A stretch of DNA of 64,000 nt from Linnemannia schmuckeri (GCA_029449235.1 JANATG010000018.1:868001-932000); one strand, 5' to 3'; positions 1 to 11,139 are shown, counted from the stretch's first letter. Notes: generated by a model from the letters alone, not told the origin. Numbers and translations: made by a program.

Positions 1-78
1 AAAATACACGAGTTTTGAATAAAAAAAAAGGGAAAAGCGAATGCGAGTTTAAATGCAGTCTAAGAAAAGGGGGTTTTT

Positions 79-2134
79 CTATACGGATGTAGAGGCAGTA
101 GTGACTCCAGCAAAGCGTGTCAAAGCCGTGGTTCGATCACGCATCAGCAGCACCTGGTCCTCTACTCCACTCGACGACGTTCCTGAACTGCCAGAGGATG
201 TTGATGCCGCTGGCGGTGAACCCGGGGATGAAGAGGAAGACGAGGAAGACGAGGATGATGATGATGATGAAGATCCGTCAGAGGGAGCACCAAGCCCCCA
301 CCAATGCTCCGACAAGGCCTTCTTTCCAATCTCATAACTCGAAATCATGATTGCGCAACTAGGCGCCACTTTCGCAACTCTCGCCGTCAGACCTCTCCAC
401 AATCCTCTGTACCCTTCCTCCGCAACAATGGCCCTCATCATCGCAAACATCTTTGTGTGCACCGGTTGCAACAGATCCACTTGTCGTCTGGTCTTGGCTA
501 CATCAAAGGGAGTTGTGAGAGTCGCTGCAATCATCCCTGACAGAGCGCCACTGGTAAAGGCGACTTCGAATTCATTCAGGACGGGTTGGGGCTTTTGGCG
601 GTCCCATGCTACAATCCTCTTCTTGATATTCTCATATCCCACCCAGTAGAATGCTATTTTTTCGGTGGCAGCAGAACAATCACACAGCAGTTATTAGTTT
701 CAGTGTTTTGTAATGTCACATTTGTCATATCTACTTTATAACATTGAATAATGAGACACGTACCACTGAATGGAACATCGCGCCAGAGAGTGGGTGCAAG
801 GCCACGCCAGAGAGACAAGGCGCCCTCTGTCCGCACCATTGCAACTATGCTCTGAGAGACACCTCTAAACAGTCCTGCATTACCCTTGGTATCCGTGTGC
901 ACACTTTGCATCCTCGTCCTGAACAACTCTATTGGTGAAATCACCGTTGCCGCCACAGCTAAAAAAAAAAAAAAAAAAAATGCATGGATGTTAATAAATA
1001 GATCTAAATAAACAAGAAGTAAGTCTCGACAAACAATGAAGTCCTTGTGGAAGAAAACTTACTGCGCGCGAATCCTCCAGCAACCAAGGGCGCCAAAGTC
1101 TCTCGGTAGCCATAGATAAACGTCTGTCCAAAGACCATTTCAGGGGATAGAGCCGCTGCCTGTTCCGATAACACATCCTTGAGGTAATCGTATCCAACAA
1201 AGTAAATCACCGTTGCAGGAATCGACATGGCGAGTGTAGGTGAGAGACCTCTCCAAAGGGATGAGGCTCCCTCATACCTAGCAATCTTTTTCACACCATC
1301 CCAGGTTCCATGGAAATACCGTTCCTGAGCCGCCCTGGCCGCGTGGTTGTTCTCCACACAGTTGGCCGCCAATTGCTCCAGGCGCTGTTGTTGGAGTCTC
1401 GAAGCCTTCATCCCGACCACGGTGCCCTCCTGGTGCTGTTGTAAGATACTGGGCCCACAGCCAGCCGTCGTGCCTCGTGTATGGCGATGGTTGTGATGAT
1501 GAGGGTGATCATGAGCATGGTTGCGAACTCCTCCTCTTGTAACTCCTGCAAGAACACCTGCAAGGTTCTGTCGGACACCAGCAGTTCCTGCGGACAAAGT
1601 TGGTGAATTCGAGGGCGCAAAGAAGACTTCTCGACAGCATGTACAGAGCTTCTCGTAGGCAGAGGCGTTGCTTGTGTAAGTGAAGGGGGCGGCACAGGTT
1701 GGCGTGGCAACGACTGTTTGTGACTGAAGCCTCGTCTTGACGACATCGAGCGGTGTCACTAACGTGAAAAAAATAGGAAGGTAAAAACGTTATAAGGGTG
1801 AGTCGAGGATGAAGTATGAGGGAGAGATAAAAAAAAGGGGGAGGATTAAGATCCATCGTATTATACAGCATCCTTTGTCTGGATAGGTGTCCTCCTCGAG
1901 ATAACGAGAGGTAAAACCTCTTTATCCTTTTTTATCCTTCTTTTATGCGATTTATGACTATCAGGTAAAAAGGATGATAAGGCGAAACAGCGAGGATGCG
2001 AGAAGGCGAGCGAGTTAACTTACCGAGGAGGGATGTGAGAAGGGAACCGGCGCAGGCAGAGATCATTCGTTGGGCGGGTGAGGGTTGAAGCGGTGCTGTA
2101 TCCTGACTGACTTCTGAGCTAGGCACTGTCGTTT

Positions 2135-2165
<31 letters not shown>

Positions 2166-2243
2166 TGCTGTGGAGGAAGGAAACTGTGCAATTGAAGAGA
2201 CCAGGACAGGCCGTTCGTGATCCGCCATAGCTGCTGAAGGCAT
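79..2243 (-). CDS. MTM1: Mitochondrial carrier, SLC25A39/40 (Mtm1) type
   Basis: Inner-membrane carrier of the SLC25 family. The closest subfamily is SLC25A39/40/Mtm1, linked in animals and yeast to mitochondrial glutathione import and manganese/iron handling. Four exons read on the minus strand (2243-2024, 1758-1063, 958-764, 653-79) join in frame to 488 residues. All three carrier signatures are visible: PLDVVKTRL near residue 76, PIELFRTRM, and PFDVAKTRRQ. Exon 2 adds a long matrix loop after the first signature with Cys95 and a CTCC cluster at 112-115. Cysteines in this loop typify SLC25A39 and are reported to sense iron-sulfur status. The N-terminus is Ser/Thr-rich and precedes the first membrane helix. 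The C-terminus ends in a run of about 17 serines followed by a Ser/Gly tail, longer than in animal homologues. The start at 2243 is the first ATG of the open exon. Subfamily assignment is good; the transported substrate is inferred. Confidence 0.88.
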
Positions 2244-4041
2244 TATAATGTTTGTGTGTTTGTGTGTGTGTATATGAAGGGTGAGAGAATGAAGGTTGAG
2301 AGGACGGGGTGGGAGGGATCGGGTTTGATTCCACCGAGTCGTGAGAAGAAAAAAAATCGAGGAAATATATCCTTTGTTTGTGCAGATCAGAGATACACAA
2401 AAAAGAGAAATGATGCGATCGTGCTGCGATGATGTGCTAAAGACGAAAGCAACGAGACTGTCGAAAAAAAAATAAAAAAAAAGCTTGTCGATCGAAGACG
2501 TTGGTCAAGGGAGATCGCTTTTATCTAAGTGAGGAAGAAGTGCACAGTCGGTCGTTGTGGATATGTGTGACTCCTGAAGATGGTGTGCTTGAAAGTTGTT
2601 AAGCTGAGAGTGCTTCGTGATTGTTGGGTTGAAGAGAAGAAAGGAAGGGAAAGAAGAAAGGATGGAGAGGAGTTTGGGTGGGTGATGATGATGATAATGG
2701 TGATTGAATGACAAGGACGACAAAGCTGAGTCAGAAAATAACGAAAACACTAAAAAGTTGAGCCGTCCACACAACAAGAGAAAAAATCGAGAAGGTGAGT
2801 AAGATGGCATCACTGCGGAGAACGACGAAAGAGAAGACAACGACATTGTGCTGACACTACAGCATACAACGAGGGCTAGTTGCTGTCGCTGCTGTTTGCT
2901 GTTGCTGTTCTCCTGTGCTAAATGTTGTTTCGTCCTCGGGGTATGAGCCTGTTGGTGAAAGGATAGAAAGAAGTGGCACTCACCAAACGGTCAGGAAAGG
3001 TTTGTTGGGCAAAGGGTGAGTGAAGAAGAAAAGAAAGCGGTATTTATGCTAACAACAAACGAAAGGGCTGTTGTTGTCGTTACCGATTGCGAAGGATATG
3101 TCGAAGAAGTTGTTGGGAATGACAAAGAAGGGAAGAGAAAAGGAATGGGCGTAAAGGAGAAAAGGGAATGGGATTAACAGGGAGAAAGAAGTAGCGGAAG
3201 AGGTGAGTAAAGCACAAACAAGTTTTTCTTTATGCACAAGAGAAGCATATCGAAGTGAACATACACTGACTGCAGACAAAAAAGGCAAGAAAAAATGCAA
3301 CCACATCCCTAAGCCACCACACTGGTGCCACTAACTTTCGTAAAGTGCGGGCGAGTACTTTCTCTCACCCACACCCATTTCACTACCCCTTTTTCTTGCT
3401 CCACAGCGGCCCCAGGAGTTCACTACAACGTTCAACCTCGTTCTTGCCTTATCCTTAATCTTCCGCATTCCAGCTCATTTCAATACTCCTTGCACCTCGA
3501 ATACTTCAACCTTTCCATTTAGTTTCCGCATAATCCCTATTGCTAAACGTCTGAGACTGTGAGCAACATGTATTGTACATACTTCACCTGACATCACAGC
3601 ATATGTCAATGCTCCTCCTGTCACGCCCTCAAGGGGACCGGAGGCCAAATCTGTGTCGCGTGCTCCGATATTTCAATTGCATCTTGGATCTCAATGGTGA
3701 GGCAGGTGGCCCCAACGCGACGTGCATTTTTGGCATAGACAAGCCTTGTACCTGGAAATCAATTCATTTCTGATCAAACTGCTTGTCTCCCAACTTGAAC
3801 CAACCTTTTATCTAACAAATCACCAAAGAGCCCCCGCCTCCCTTCATCATTCCTTCGGTCATCCATTCTCAGAGCATCGCGCCGGATAAAACACAACGAG
3901 AAGGAAACGAACTCAATTTTACATAAAAAGAAATTTGAATTTTTTGTGCAAAGGTTTTTTGTTTGGAATTCTTTGAGCTGAACATCAGTATTGTCGTGAA
4001 GATGTACGAGTACACTAAGAGGTCTAGAGATAAACATCGCT
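2244..4041. other. Intergenic region, no gene seen
   Basis: About 1.8 kb between the start of the carrier gene and the stop of eS24, both on the minus strand. From about 2500 to 3250 the plus strand is purine-rich, so the carrier's coding strand has a pyrimidine-rich leader, as seen before other genes here. Open frames such as 2505-2846 consist of Ser/Leu/His-rich low-complexity sequence and have no recognisable domain. I see no RNA gene or repeat. Confidence 0.6.
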
Positions 4042-5204
4042 TTACTTCTTGGCAACAGCAGCCTTGGCCTTCTTGGTGCCACGGAGCTTCTTGCTGCGGT
4101 TCTTGCGCTCCTTGCGCTGCTTGCGGGAAGCCTTCTTGATCTCCATAAGACCGTGCTATCAGAGGGAATAATATCGAAAAGGATCAACAGGTTAGTTTTC
4201 AGCCGTACAGCTTATTGTTTGCGTTTTGCTGTTCGATTGGTGATCCCTGGAAGAGAGTTTGCTGAGGTTGCTGCGGCATGTTCAAAGGTTTGCGAGTGAT
4301 ATTCCTGTGCAGTAAAGGTACCCTGGAGTAAATTCAATCTCCAGTGTTGTCGGAAGATTTGTTGACGAGGGAAGTGCTGGTGTAAACTCCAATGCCACAT
4401 GCCATTGATACGAGTAATTCGCGCAAATCATAGTGCCGACCCCACCAGTCGATCAAGTGACGAAAAAAGATCCCGCTCCTGACAGACACCGCTATCGTTT
4501 TTGTCGATGTGATTCCCGAAGATTGCTTGAAAAAAAAAGAAAAAAACAAGGTGAGATTACGTACACGGACGAGGCGGTACTTGGGCTCGAACTTCTTGGC
4601 AGACTCCAAGTTGTCGTAGATCAAAGCGAAGCCGGTGGACTTTCCGCCTCCGAAAGCAGTGCGGAAACCGAAGACGAAGACAACCTCCTTATCGACCTTG
4701 TACATCTTGGCGAGCTTCTCGCGGAGCTCATCCTTGGAGATGTTGGCGCGAGCAGGGTGGATAATATCCACGACCTACAAGTTTTTGAGTGGAAAGAACA
4801 TGGGGCGTTTTGTGAGTATATATGTTGTGTTTAAGTTCCTTAAAGTGTTGTTGGGTTGCTTGGCAAAGAGGCGTTCGTATCGGGTAGGCGGCTGTCGCCT
4901 CAAGGAGGCAAAGCGTTCACGTTGTTTGAAGAGTAAGGGAGTCGGCGAAGTTGTCGAGAAAAAGAGTTCAAGGGAGGAAAAACGCGATGCAAGGCACCGG
5001 CTCGAAGTAAGTGTCGTTCAAAGTTTTGTCCGATCGCCGTCCTGATGCTTGAAGCACTCCTGTGGCAACCATTGCTAGGCTCCTGAAACGAGACGACTCT
5101 CGAAAACGATCCCGTAGTTGTTGTCGTCTCCTTACCATTTGCTTTCTGGCCAAAAGGCGGTTGGTCAAGAACTTGCGGGTTCTGATGGTAGCAGTGGAAT
5201 CAGC
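4042..5204 (-). CDS. RPS24: 40S ribosomal protein eS24 (Met exon not located)
   Basis: Small-subunit ribosomal protein eS24, needed for 18S rRNA maturation. Three minus-strand exons are certain: 5204-5136 (begins ADSTATIRTRKF, ends RLLARKQM), 4774-4565 (VVDIIHPARA through KYRLVR) and 4155-4042 (HGLMEIKKASRKQRKERKNR to the TAA stop). Junctions are GT-AG and phase 0. They give 130 residues, plus an initiator Met on a separate upstream exon, matching the usual length of 130-135. The intron directly after ATG is common in fungal ribosomal protein genes. Candidate Met exons are an ATG followed by GTAGAG near 5510 and an ATG followed by GTGTCA near 5297; neither donor is strong. The introns of 361 and 409 nt showed no box C/D snoRNA motifs by eye. 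Confidence 0.93.
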
Positions 5205-6039
5205 CTATTGAACGCACATTCACGATTGTAAAAAAGACACACTGATGTCAGCACGATGGTTCTCTTTGTAAAAGTGATCCCGAGATGTAAGTGACACCAT
5301 CCTGGTTCACACTTCATGTCTCCCGAAAGTTGAATAGTTCCTGGAATCGCCTTTCCGTCTTCAATCTTCCGGTATTCCTGGCAGACCTCAACAGCATCCC
5401 TCAGACGATCGGGAAGATGGACGAGAGGTACCCTCACTTCCTCCTTCCTCTTTACCGCTGTCCGATGATGATTCCTCACTCCACCTAGACTCCATCTCGG
5501 TCTCTACCATCTCGATGTTTTTTCCTGCGCCAAGTCCGAAACATGCGAACAATTGATTCTGATATATGGTGCCGAGACGATGACAGGTCGATGGTTGTTG
5601 ACGGGTGTATCGATCGATACGACGTTGGATGGATGGTTGCCTAGGTGGCCCACGGGTTGATCCTTTCTCTCGATGCTCTTCCTCCAGCTGCTGTTGTGAC
5701 TGCCAATCCTTTCCAAAGGACTTGCCATGGTTTTTGATCAAAAGAGGAAGTTCAACTCTGCGCGCTGCGACACTCCTCAAATCCTTCTCTGCTGCTCTCA
5801 ATGAGCGGGCGGAAATTTTCTTAAGGGCGCCTCTTACTCCGATCCCACTAGCCCGCATTGCTGCATGGACACATATACACACACGATCGAACACTTTTTC
5901 CCAACATAAACTGGCAATTGGATACGGTTAAGTTGTGTATCATGTTGCGATTCTTTTTTGTATTGTACACGCTTCAACGAGATGTTGTTTCTATTGTCTA
6001 AAAAGTGGCGATGATGGATCCTGTATGTGTGTCGTTACT
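5205..6039. other. eS24 upstream region with an ambiguous open frame
   Basis: This region must contain the eS24 promoter, its Met exon and the first intron. It also holds a minus-strand frame open from an ATG at about 5855 to 5388. That frame begins MRASGIGVRGALKKISARSL, is basic at its start and would suit a mitochondrial targeting peptide. A second minus-strand frame (5165-5479) looks equally protein-like (PLVHLPDRLRDAVEVCQEYR). I cannot tie either to a known family, and a splice linking them is not obvious. They may be 5' leader sequence of eS24, or a small orphan gene. Confidence 0.35.
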
Positions 6040-6786
6040 CTATGCGCGCTTGACGAACTTGTCCAGCTTGGCAAGGTCCTCGCAGTCGTTCTCAACCAAT
6101 TGAGATTTCTATCATACGCACGGAGGAAAAAAAGAGGAGTCAGTATCACATACAACCATCTCAGAGTCTCGCTACCAAAATAGATCAGCGCAAGTAATTT
6201 TCATCTTACCGTGCTCCAGTGGACGAGGGTGGGGACGGCGGTGATCTTGACAACGCTATCATGACGGAGGAAGTGGTTGGGGTCCTTCCACCTAAAAATT
6301 CATGGGAGTAAAAAAAAGGTCAAAGTCAGTTCACTTCGTATTGCTTCATGGCAACCTCTGCATCAACTGAGCGACAGCTGCATTGCAGAAATTGGACACT
6401 CCTAGTGCGAGACTTACTTGGGGCGATCACCGACGGGGGCATCAATAAGGACGGCATTGTCGATCTTGGAAAAGTACTCGTCAACGACAGGGCCAGCTAA
6501 TTCAATAGTAACAAAGGATAACAATGAAGTCATATTGTATCGTTAGTGTTCATGGTCCAGTTCACTTGAGCGAGTTTTCAGGGTAAAGCAATGTGGTTGA
6601 AAAGAGAAAGAGTGAATGAGAGATGTTACCGGTGACACAGTCGGGACACCATGACTTTCCGGTGGCGGGATCGATGGAAGCGTAAAAGTAGATAAAGACG
6701 TCCTTATCCTTGTGTTCCTCGACGGCCGTGCCGATGGCACGATGGATGTCTTCGATGACGGGGACCTTGATGATGGTTGCAGGCAT
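6040..6786 (-). CDS. TXNDC17: Thioredoxin-like protein, TXNDC17 (TRP14) family
   Basis: Cytosolic thioredoxin-fold disulfide reductase of the TXNDC17/TRP14 family, which reduces cystine and nitrosylated or persulfidated thiols using thioredoxin reductase. Four minus-strand exons (6786-6630, 6496-6418, 6291-6210, 6108-6040) join in frame to 128 residues; human TXNDC17 has 123. The family active site WCPDC is present with Cys47 and Cys50, preceded by DVFIYFYASIDPATGKS. The segment VLIDAPVGDRPKWKDPNHFLR and the later TAVPTL cis-proline loop are also diagnostic. The protein ends EDLAKLDKFVKRA. The start ATG at 6786 is in a good frame and no upstream in-frame domain sequence is lost. There is no targeting peptide, so cytosolic location is inferred. 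Confidence 0.93.
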
Positions 6787-7079
6787 GTTGGTTGTTGATG
6801 AAGTTTGAATGTGTCGAATGGGGGGAGTGAGAGAGAAAGGAGAGAAGGAAAAGAAGGGTTTTACGGAGCAGAAAAGGCGACGACTCAAGACCATTTTTAA
6901 AGCTTTTTTCCCGTTAGGTCTTTTTTTGTGAGTCGTTGTCTGTCTGAGAACAAGTGTGGGTGAGTAGATTTGAGGAGAGAGTGGGCGTACAAGGTTGAGT
7001 GAATTTCGCACGATTCTCACTGGTTCGCACGTCATGGTTGTTTGACTGCTTAGGAATAGAAAAAGAGACTTTGCCTTTG

Positions 7080-8144
7080 TCAGCCACGAAAGAAGTGACA
7101 AAGAAACATACAAAACTGAACAATGTGAGGCCTACATCCGTTCTTTAATAACAAAACATAGTCTCCTACAGCTCTAGGAAGAAGAACTGCCCTCACCGCG
7201 ACTGTGATGTTATCAAGCAAAAAATCCCACTTGCCGTTATACCCCTTCTCATTGCCGATCGCAAAGTTCTCATAAACCGCATCCACAACAGGAGTAGGTG
7301 CACCACTGGTCTTAGCCCACCGACGAAGGCATTTAATATCCTTCGTGGCAATTCCCACCGTCATGTTCACCCCTACCTCATCCTCTACTCCTCCCACAAA
7401 CCGGCGACTGTATCCCATCAACAATGGTACCGGTAAGAACGCATCAACCCACGAAATCAGATGCTGTGGATCGAGATTCGACTTGCGCGCAATGTTGACA
7501 GACTCAGCCAGGATCGACGTGTTCGACATGAGAATAAAGTTGCCCAAGAGCTTCAACGTCGAGGCAGCAGTGACATCGGTCGCCTTGAGGTCCAGAACCT
7601 TGCTCGTCATGATTTCGAAATACGGGCGGAGTCTGTCGACCGCGTTCGTATCACCACTGGCGACCCAGAGCAAATGAGCCGCTCGTGCGTCCTCTGGTCG
7701 TCCAAAGACGGGACACTGCAAGTAGATATGATGCTGAGGCAGGTCGGCGAGCTCCTTCTGAAGGCGTCGACTGAGCTCTGGATAGAGGGTTCCGGTGTCG
7801 ACGAACGTGGTCCGCTCTTGAGCGATCGCGGCATATCGGATTAAAGTCTCGTAGACTTTTTCGACAGCTGCGTCATTGGTGAGGGAGGTGAAGATGACGT
7901 TGGCCTTGACGCGTGAACCGTCAGCGGCAGAAACAAATAAGTCCTCGATCAAATGAACGACATGGACCTCGGGGGCGGCGACGGTACAAAAGTTTACTGC
8001 CTTCGTGGCGGTACGGTTCCAGACGGTCAGGTTGGGGAGCTTGTGGGTGTGGAGGTACTTTTGGAGGTGCTGGGTCATCTCGAAGCCGAGGAGTCCGAGG
8101 CCGATCCAGCCTATTCTGTCGGCTTGCTGTTGCTGGGAAGTCAT
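7080..8144 (-). CDS. 3-hydroxyisobutyrate dehydrogenase-like oxidoreductase, copy 1
   Basis: Single-exon NAD(P)-dependent beta-hydroxyacid dehydrogenase-family protein of 354 residues. It shows the Rossmann motif GWIGLGLLG near the N-terminus and the LKLLGNF catalytic-lysine helix (K-x3-N pattern). The family sequence D-A-P-V-S-G-G is replaced by QCPVFGRP, as in copy 2. It is a diverged tandem paralogue of the gene at 9094-10014. The two proteins share ANVIFTSL-NDAAVE and LQCPVFGRP. It is about 48 residues longer: after WDFLLDNITVA the frame runs into a hydrophobic tail. In the next frame the DNA reads EGSSSS then stop (TAG, 7176-7174), resembling copy 2's ending EGPDAQK. A late frameshift in this copy is therefore likely. 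Substrate is unknown. Confidence 0.85.
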   Translation of the reverse strand: MTSQQQQADRIGWIGLGLLGFEMTQHLQKYLHTHKLPNLTVWNRTATKAVNFCTVAAPEVHVVHLIEDLFVSAADGSRVKANVIFTSLTNDAAVEKVYETLIRYAAIAQERTTFVDTGTLYPELSRRLQKELADLPQHHIYLQCPVFGRPEDARAAHLLWVASGDTNAVDRLRPYFEIMTSKVLDLKATDVTAASTLKLLGNFILMSNTSILAESVNIARKSNLDPQHLISWVDAFLPVPLLMGYSRRFVGGVEDEVGVNMTVGIATKDIKCLRRWAKTSGAPTPVVDAVYENFAIGNEKGYNGKWDFLLDNITVAVRAVLLPRAVGDYVLLLKNGCRPHIVQFCMFLCHFFRG

Positions 8145-9093
8145 CGTTTTGGATGTGGGAGTACTGTTGTTGAGAGAGTGAGATGTTCAAGCAAAAGTGA
8201 GAGTAAAGGAGTAGAGAAAAAAGAGGCAATGGATAAACCCTTTCTATTGTGATTATGCGGCATAACTATCTGTCCAATGATGCATCATGAACATCAGCGC
8301 AGCGTATGTCTATGTTGATTTTTGACCACCTCCTTCTTGAACAGGCAACGCAAAAAAGAAAAAAAAAAAAGGAGTTCATCAACATGTTAATGCGCCCTTC
8401 TCCATCAAAGGCCTTACCAAATCCTTGTTCTCTACCTAATAATGCAAAAAAGAAAATTTCTTCCTGGATCGCAAATCCAACAATCACATCGTGCAGAGCA
8501 TTTGAATGAAGGCCAAAAGCAAGACCCTTGTCCTTTCCAGAATGAAAGGTCAAGTTGCTAAACGAGAGAGATAAGAAGACTAATGGGGCCACTGGTCATT
8601 GATTTACCCGAGAATGGCAATAGCAAGCGGTTTATGCAATTGTCGAACATACTAACACTTTGAACGTACTCTTGCGTTTTTTTTGTCAATCTAGGCCCAC
8701 CCTTCTTCCTTAATCCTCAGTATTCCCTTTTCAATTCCTATTTAAATATCAGGAATATGGGTTTGACCAATTTGTTCGCTATTCACCTTTTTAAGAGTGA
8801 AATAGTGGTCGTTTGTCAGGAGGTTTTTTTTCTTCTATAAATCAAAATTGATTCGAAAGGAGAGCGTCATGACAACGACGTGTTTTGTGCTCTTTCTAGG
8901 ACTTCTTGATCAGTGCCTTTCTTTCCTCTTCGACCAATCATCTAATAAGGACCCAACGATATATAATATTCCTTTTAAACTCTTTGACAGCGATTGTGCA
9001 TTACCTCTCAAAAAGGAGGGGTACATTTTATTATTATTATTATTTTTTGATACTGCTCGCCAAACAAATTTCTCACGCTCAGTTAAGTGCTTC
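8145..9093. other. Spacer between the dehydrogenase paralogues, no gene seen
   Basis: About 950 bp of AT-rich DNA between the stop of copy 2 and the start of copy 1. It contains A-runs near 8355 and a short TTA-repeat near 9030. Plus-strand open frames here (for example 8848-9303) run antisense into copy 2 and have no domain features. This segment should hold the copy 1 promoter and the copy 2 3' UTR. Confidence 0.6.
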
Positions 9094-10014
9094 TCACTTT
9101 TGTGCATCAGGCCCCTCCCGCAAGACCTCAATGATAGACGACCAATCCTGGTCACCCTTGCCCTGAGCCTTCATTCTCTCCAAGTTCCTGTATGCAACAT
9201 CAGCAGTCGGCAAGGTCGCTCCATGGTCAGCAGCCAGTTTCTTCATGTGTCCGACATCCTTCAACCCAAGGGTGACTGGAAATCCGCCAGTCTTCTCTGT
9301 TGATCCTGAGGCGATCTTTTGACTATAGCCGATCCAGGAAGGAGCTGGAAAGAAGGACTCGATAAAGTGCAGCATGGCGCTCTTGTCAATGTCGACCTTC
9401 TCTGCTAATGCGAACCCCTCTGCAAGAAGTTCAATAGTTCCGACGACGAAAAAGTTGCCCATCAGCTTGAACGAACTGGCCTTGCTAACATCGGTGGTCT
9501 TAAGGTCGATAGTGTTCTTTGACATGGATCCGAAGTAGGGCTGAAGTTTCTCAATCGTTGCGGCATCTCCCGAGGCAACCCAGACAAGTTGACCGGCATG
9601 TGCGCGGTCGGGACGGCCGAATACAGGGCACTGGAGGTAGCGGTGTTGAGGGTATGCGGCGACGAGCTGGCTGATTTTGGTTGCCGTTGTTGGATGAATG
9701 GTCGAGGTGTCGATAAAGATGATCTGCTCTTGGACTTTGCTGGCCAGCCGGACGAGTTGCTCGTAGACGTTCTCGACGGCGGCATCGTTGGCGAGGGAGG
9801 TAAAGATCACGTTGGAGGTCGAGGCTAGGTCCTCGATGGAGGTGGCGACACGGGCGCCCTGCTCCTTGATCGCGTCAGTTTTTCCGGGGGAGCGGTTCCA
9901 GACGGTGAGGTGGGATCCGTGGGAGGCGAGGAAAGAGTGGAGGTTTTTGGCCATGCCGTAACCCATTTCGCCCAGTCCGATCCAGCCGATCCTGTCTTGT
10001 GTTGCCTGAGCCAT
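9094..10014 (-). CDS. 3-hydroxyisobutyrate dehydrogenase-like oxidoreductase, copy 2
   Basis: Intact single-exon beta-hydroxyacid dehydrogenase of 306 residues, the usual length for the family. The N-terminal nucleotide-binding motif is GWIGLGEMGYGMAKNL. NVIFTSLANDAAVE, LQCPVFGRP and the catalytic helix SFKLMGNFF (Lys and Asn four apart) follow, with an all-helical C-terminal domain ending EVLREGPDAQK. These enzymes oxidise or reduce beta-hydroxyacids or semialdehydes such as 3-hydroxyisobutyrate, tartronate semialdehyde or succinic semialdehyde; the substrate cannot be read from the sequence. The canonical glycine pair of the substrate loop is changed to GRP, which suggests a distinct subfamily. 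No mitochondrial presequence is visible, so it is probably cytosolic. Confidence 0.92.
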   Translation of the reverse strand: MAQATQDRIGWIGLGEMGYGMAKNLHSFLASHGSHLTVWNRSPGKTDAIKEQGARVATSIEDLASTSNVIFTSLANDAAVENVYEQLVRLASKVQEQIIFIDTSTIHPTTATKISQLVAAYPQHRYLQCPVFGRPDRAHAGQLVWVASGDAATIEKLQPYFGSMSKNTIDLKTTDVSKASSFKLMGNFFVVGTIELLAEGFALAEKVDIDKSAMLHFIESFFPAPSWIGYSQKIASGSTEKTGGFPVTLGLKDVGHMKKLAADHGATLPTADVAYRNLERMKAQGKGDQDWSSIIEVLREGPDAQK

Positions 10015-10782
10015 TGTGTGTTGTTGAGGAGTGTTTTTTTGGTGAGAGGGAAGTTGTGTTTTGATGTAAGTAGAGAAGAGAAGGAAAGATGAAAAGTGTC
10101 TTCTATTTAAGCGATTCTGTTGTCACTGCGCACGATGACGAGAAGAATAGAGAAAAAGAATTGAGTGCATGTGGCTGCAATGACTCCATTGGGTGGCTTG
10201 CAGACACGATTTCTCAGCATGGACTCTCTACAGCCATTGACAAAAAAAAAATGTGCTCACAAAGAGACCAGGCGTTACTTATTCTTTTTTAGCTGACACA
10301 CACGCATGCATGTATGACAGAACCCAAGTCAATTAGTTTTCGTTTCCGGTTTATTCCCCTTTGCGCATCTGGTGGTCTCCGATTTCCTTTTCAAGAAAAG
10401 CAAATAGACTTGAACCTCCGGTGTCTTCCCTCTTGTCTTTCTCATACTTTCTCTACAACAGAGCGTGATGTACCCTAGTACATGCAAGAAAAACCAGTTG
10501 ATGGCGCTGATTCAATTTGCCCTCTCTACACTGGACGGGTAGTGCGGGATGGCTCCGAGGTTAAACGACGTTAGATTCCCCTAGATTCCATAGTTCTGTG
10601 AACAAAGTAATTGTAAGAACAACCTACGGTAAAAACAACAACCCTTGGTGCCTACTTGTTGATACGACGAAGTGTTTGCGAGCAGACATCAAGAAGAGGT
10701 AAATGCTCTGTTTCTTATGATCATATTCGGACAAGCTTTCTTTTTTTTTTGCATACAGTTAGTGCAGGGTTTGATTTTCATT
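10015..10782. other. Intergenic region between divergent genes, no gene seen
   Basis: About 770 bp between the minus-strand dehydrogenase and plus-strand gene X. It is ordinary mixed-composition DNA with short A and T runs (10241, 10740). No long frame, tRNA boxes or repeat were found. It should hold the dehydrogenase copy 2 promoter. Confidence 0.6.
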
Positions 10783-10960
10783 TCGGAAGAACCCAGTAGA
10801 GCATTTACTTCATTTTAAGCCCCCATTCCAGGGCATAAATTTCGCCCAAACCTGTGTCGATCACCGCCACACACAAGCCTCGCGACGTTGACAGGAACCG
10901 ACCAACGCTCTCGACCGACAACAACTCGTTCCTTTCTGCTTCCCATCGCCAAACCAACGC
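10783..10960 (+). promoter_or_regulatory. Promoter/leader block of gene X, duplicated at 20.3 kb
   Basis: Sequence upstream of gene X that reappears upstream of its remnant at 20325-20500. The shared core is GGGCATAAATTTCGC at 10831-10845 and 20393-20407. It is followed by a shared TGTGTCGATCAC and then a shared AGGAACCGAC. The CATAAAT within the core resembles a TATA element and lies about 360 bp before the ATG at 11196. Conservation in both copies suggests promoter or transcript-start function, but mere recent common ancestry would look the same. Confidence 0.5.
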
Positions 10961-11094
10961 AGCTATCAGTACCCAGCAACCAGCAACACTCGCCTCACTC
11001 ACTCGCTCACTCTTACTCTCGCATCAGCACTCTCTCATTCACCCTCTCGCTTTTTTGCCTACTTGCATTCTGCAATCAGCTCATTCGAACAATC

Positions 11095-11096
<2 letters not shown>

Positions 11097-11139
<43 letters not shown>
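11097..11139 (+). repeat. Poly-T tract (43 nt) before gene X
   Basis: An uninterrupted run of 43 T residues ending 56 bp upstream of the gene X start codon, probably within the 5' leader. It is absent from the remnant copy at 20.5 kb. Homopolymers of this length are prone to length error in sequencing. Confidence 0.95.

Noticed and set aside
4156..5135. snoRNA in the eS24 introns
   Set aside because: No box C (RTGATGA) and box D pair with plausible spacing was found on the minus strand; the GCCTC-AAG-GAGGC hairpin near 4900 is too small to support an H/ACA call.
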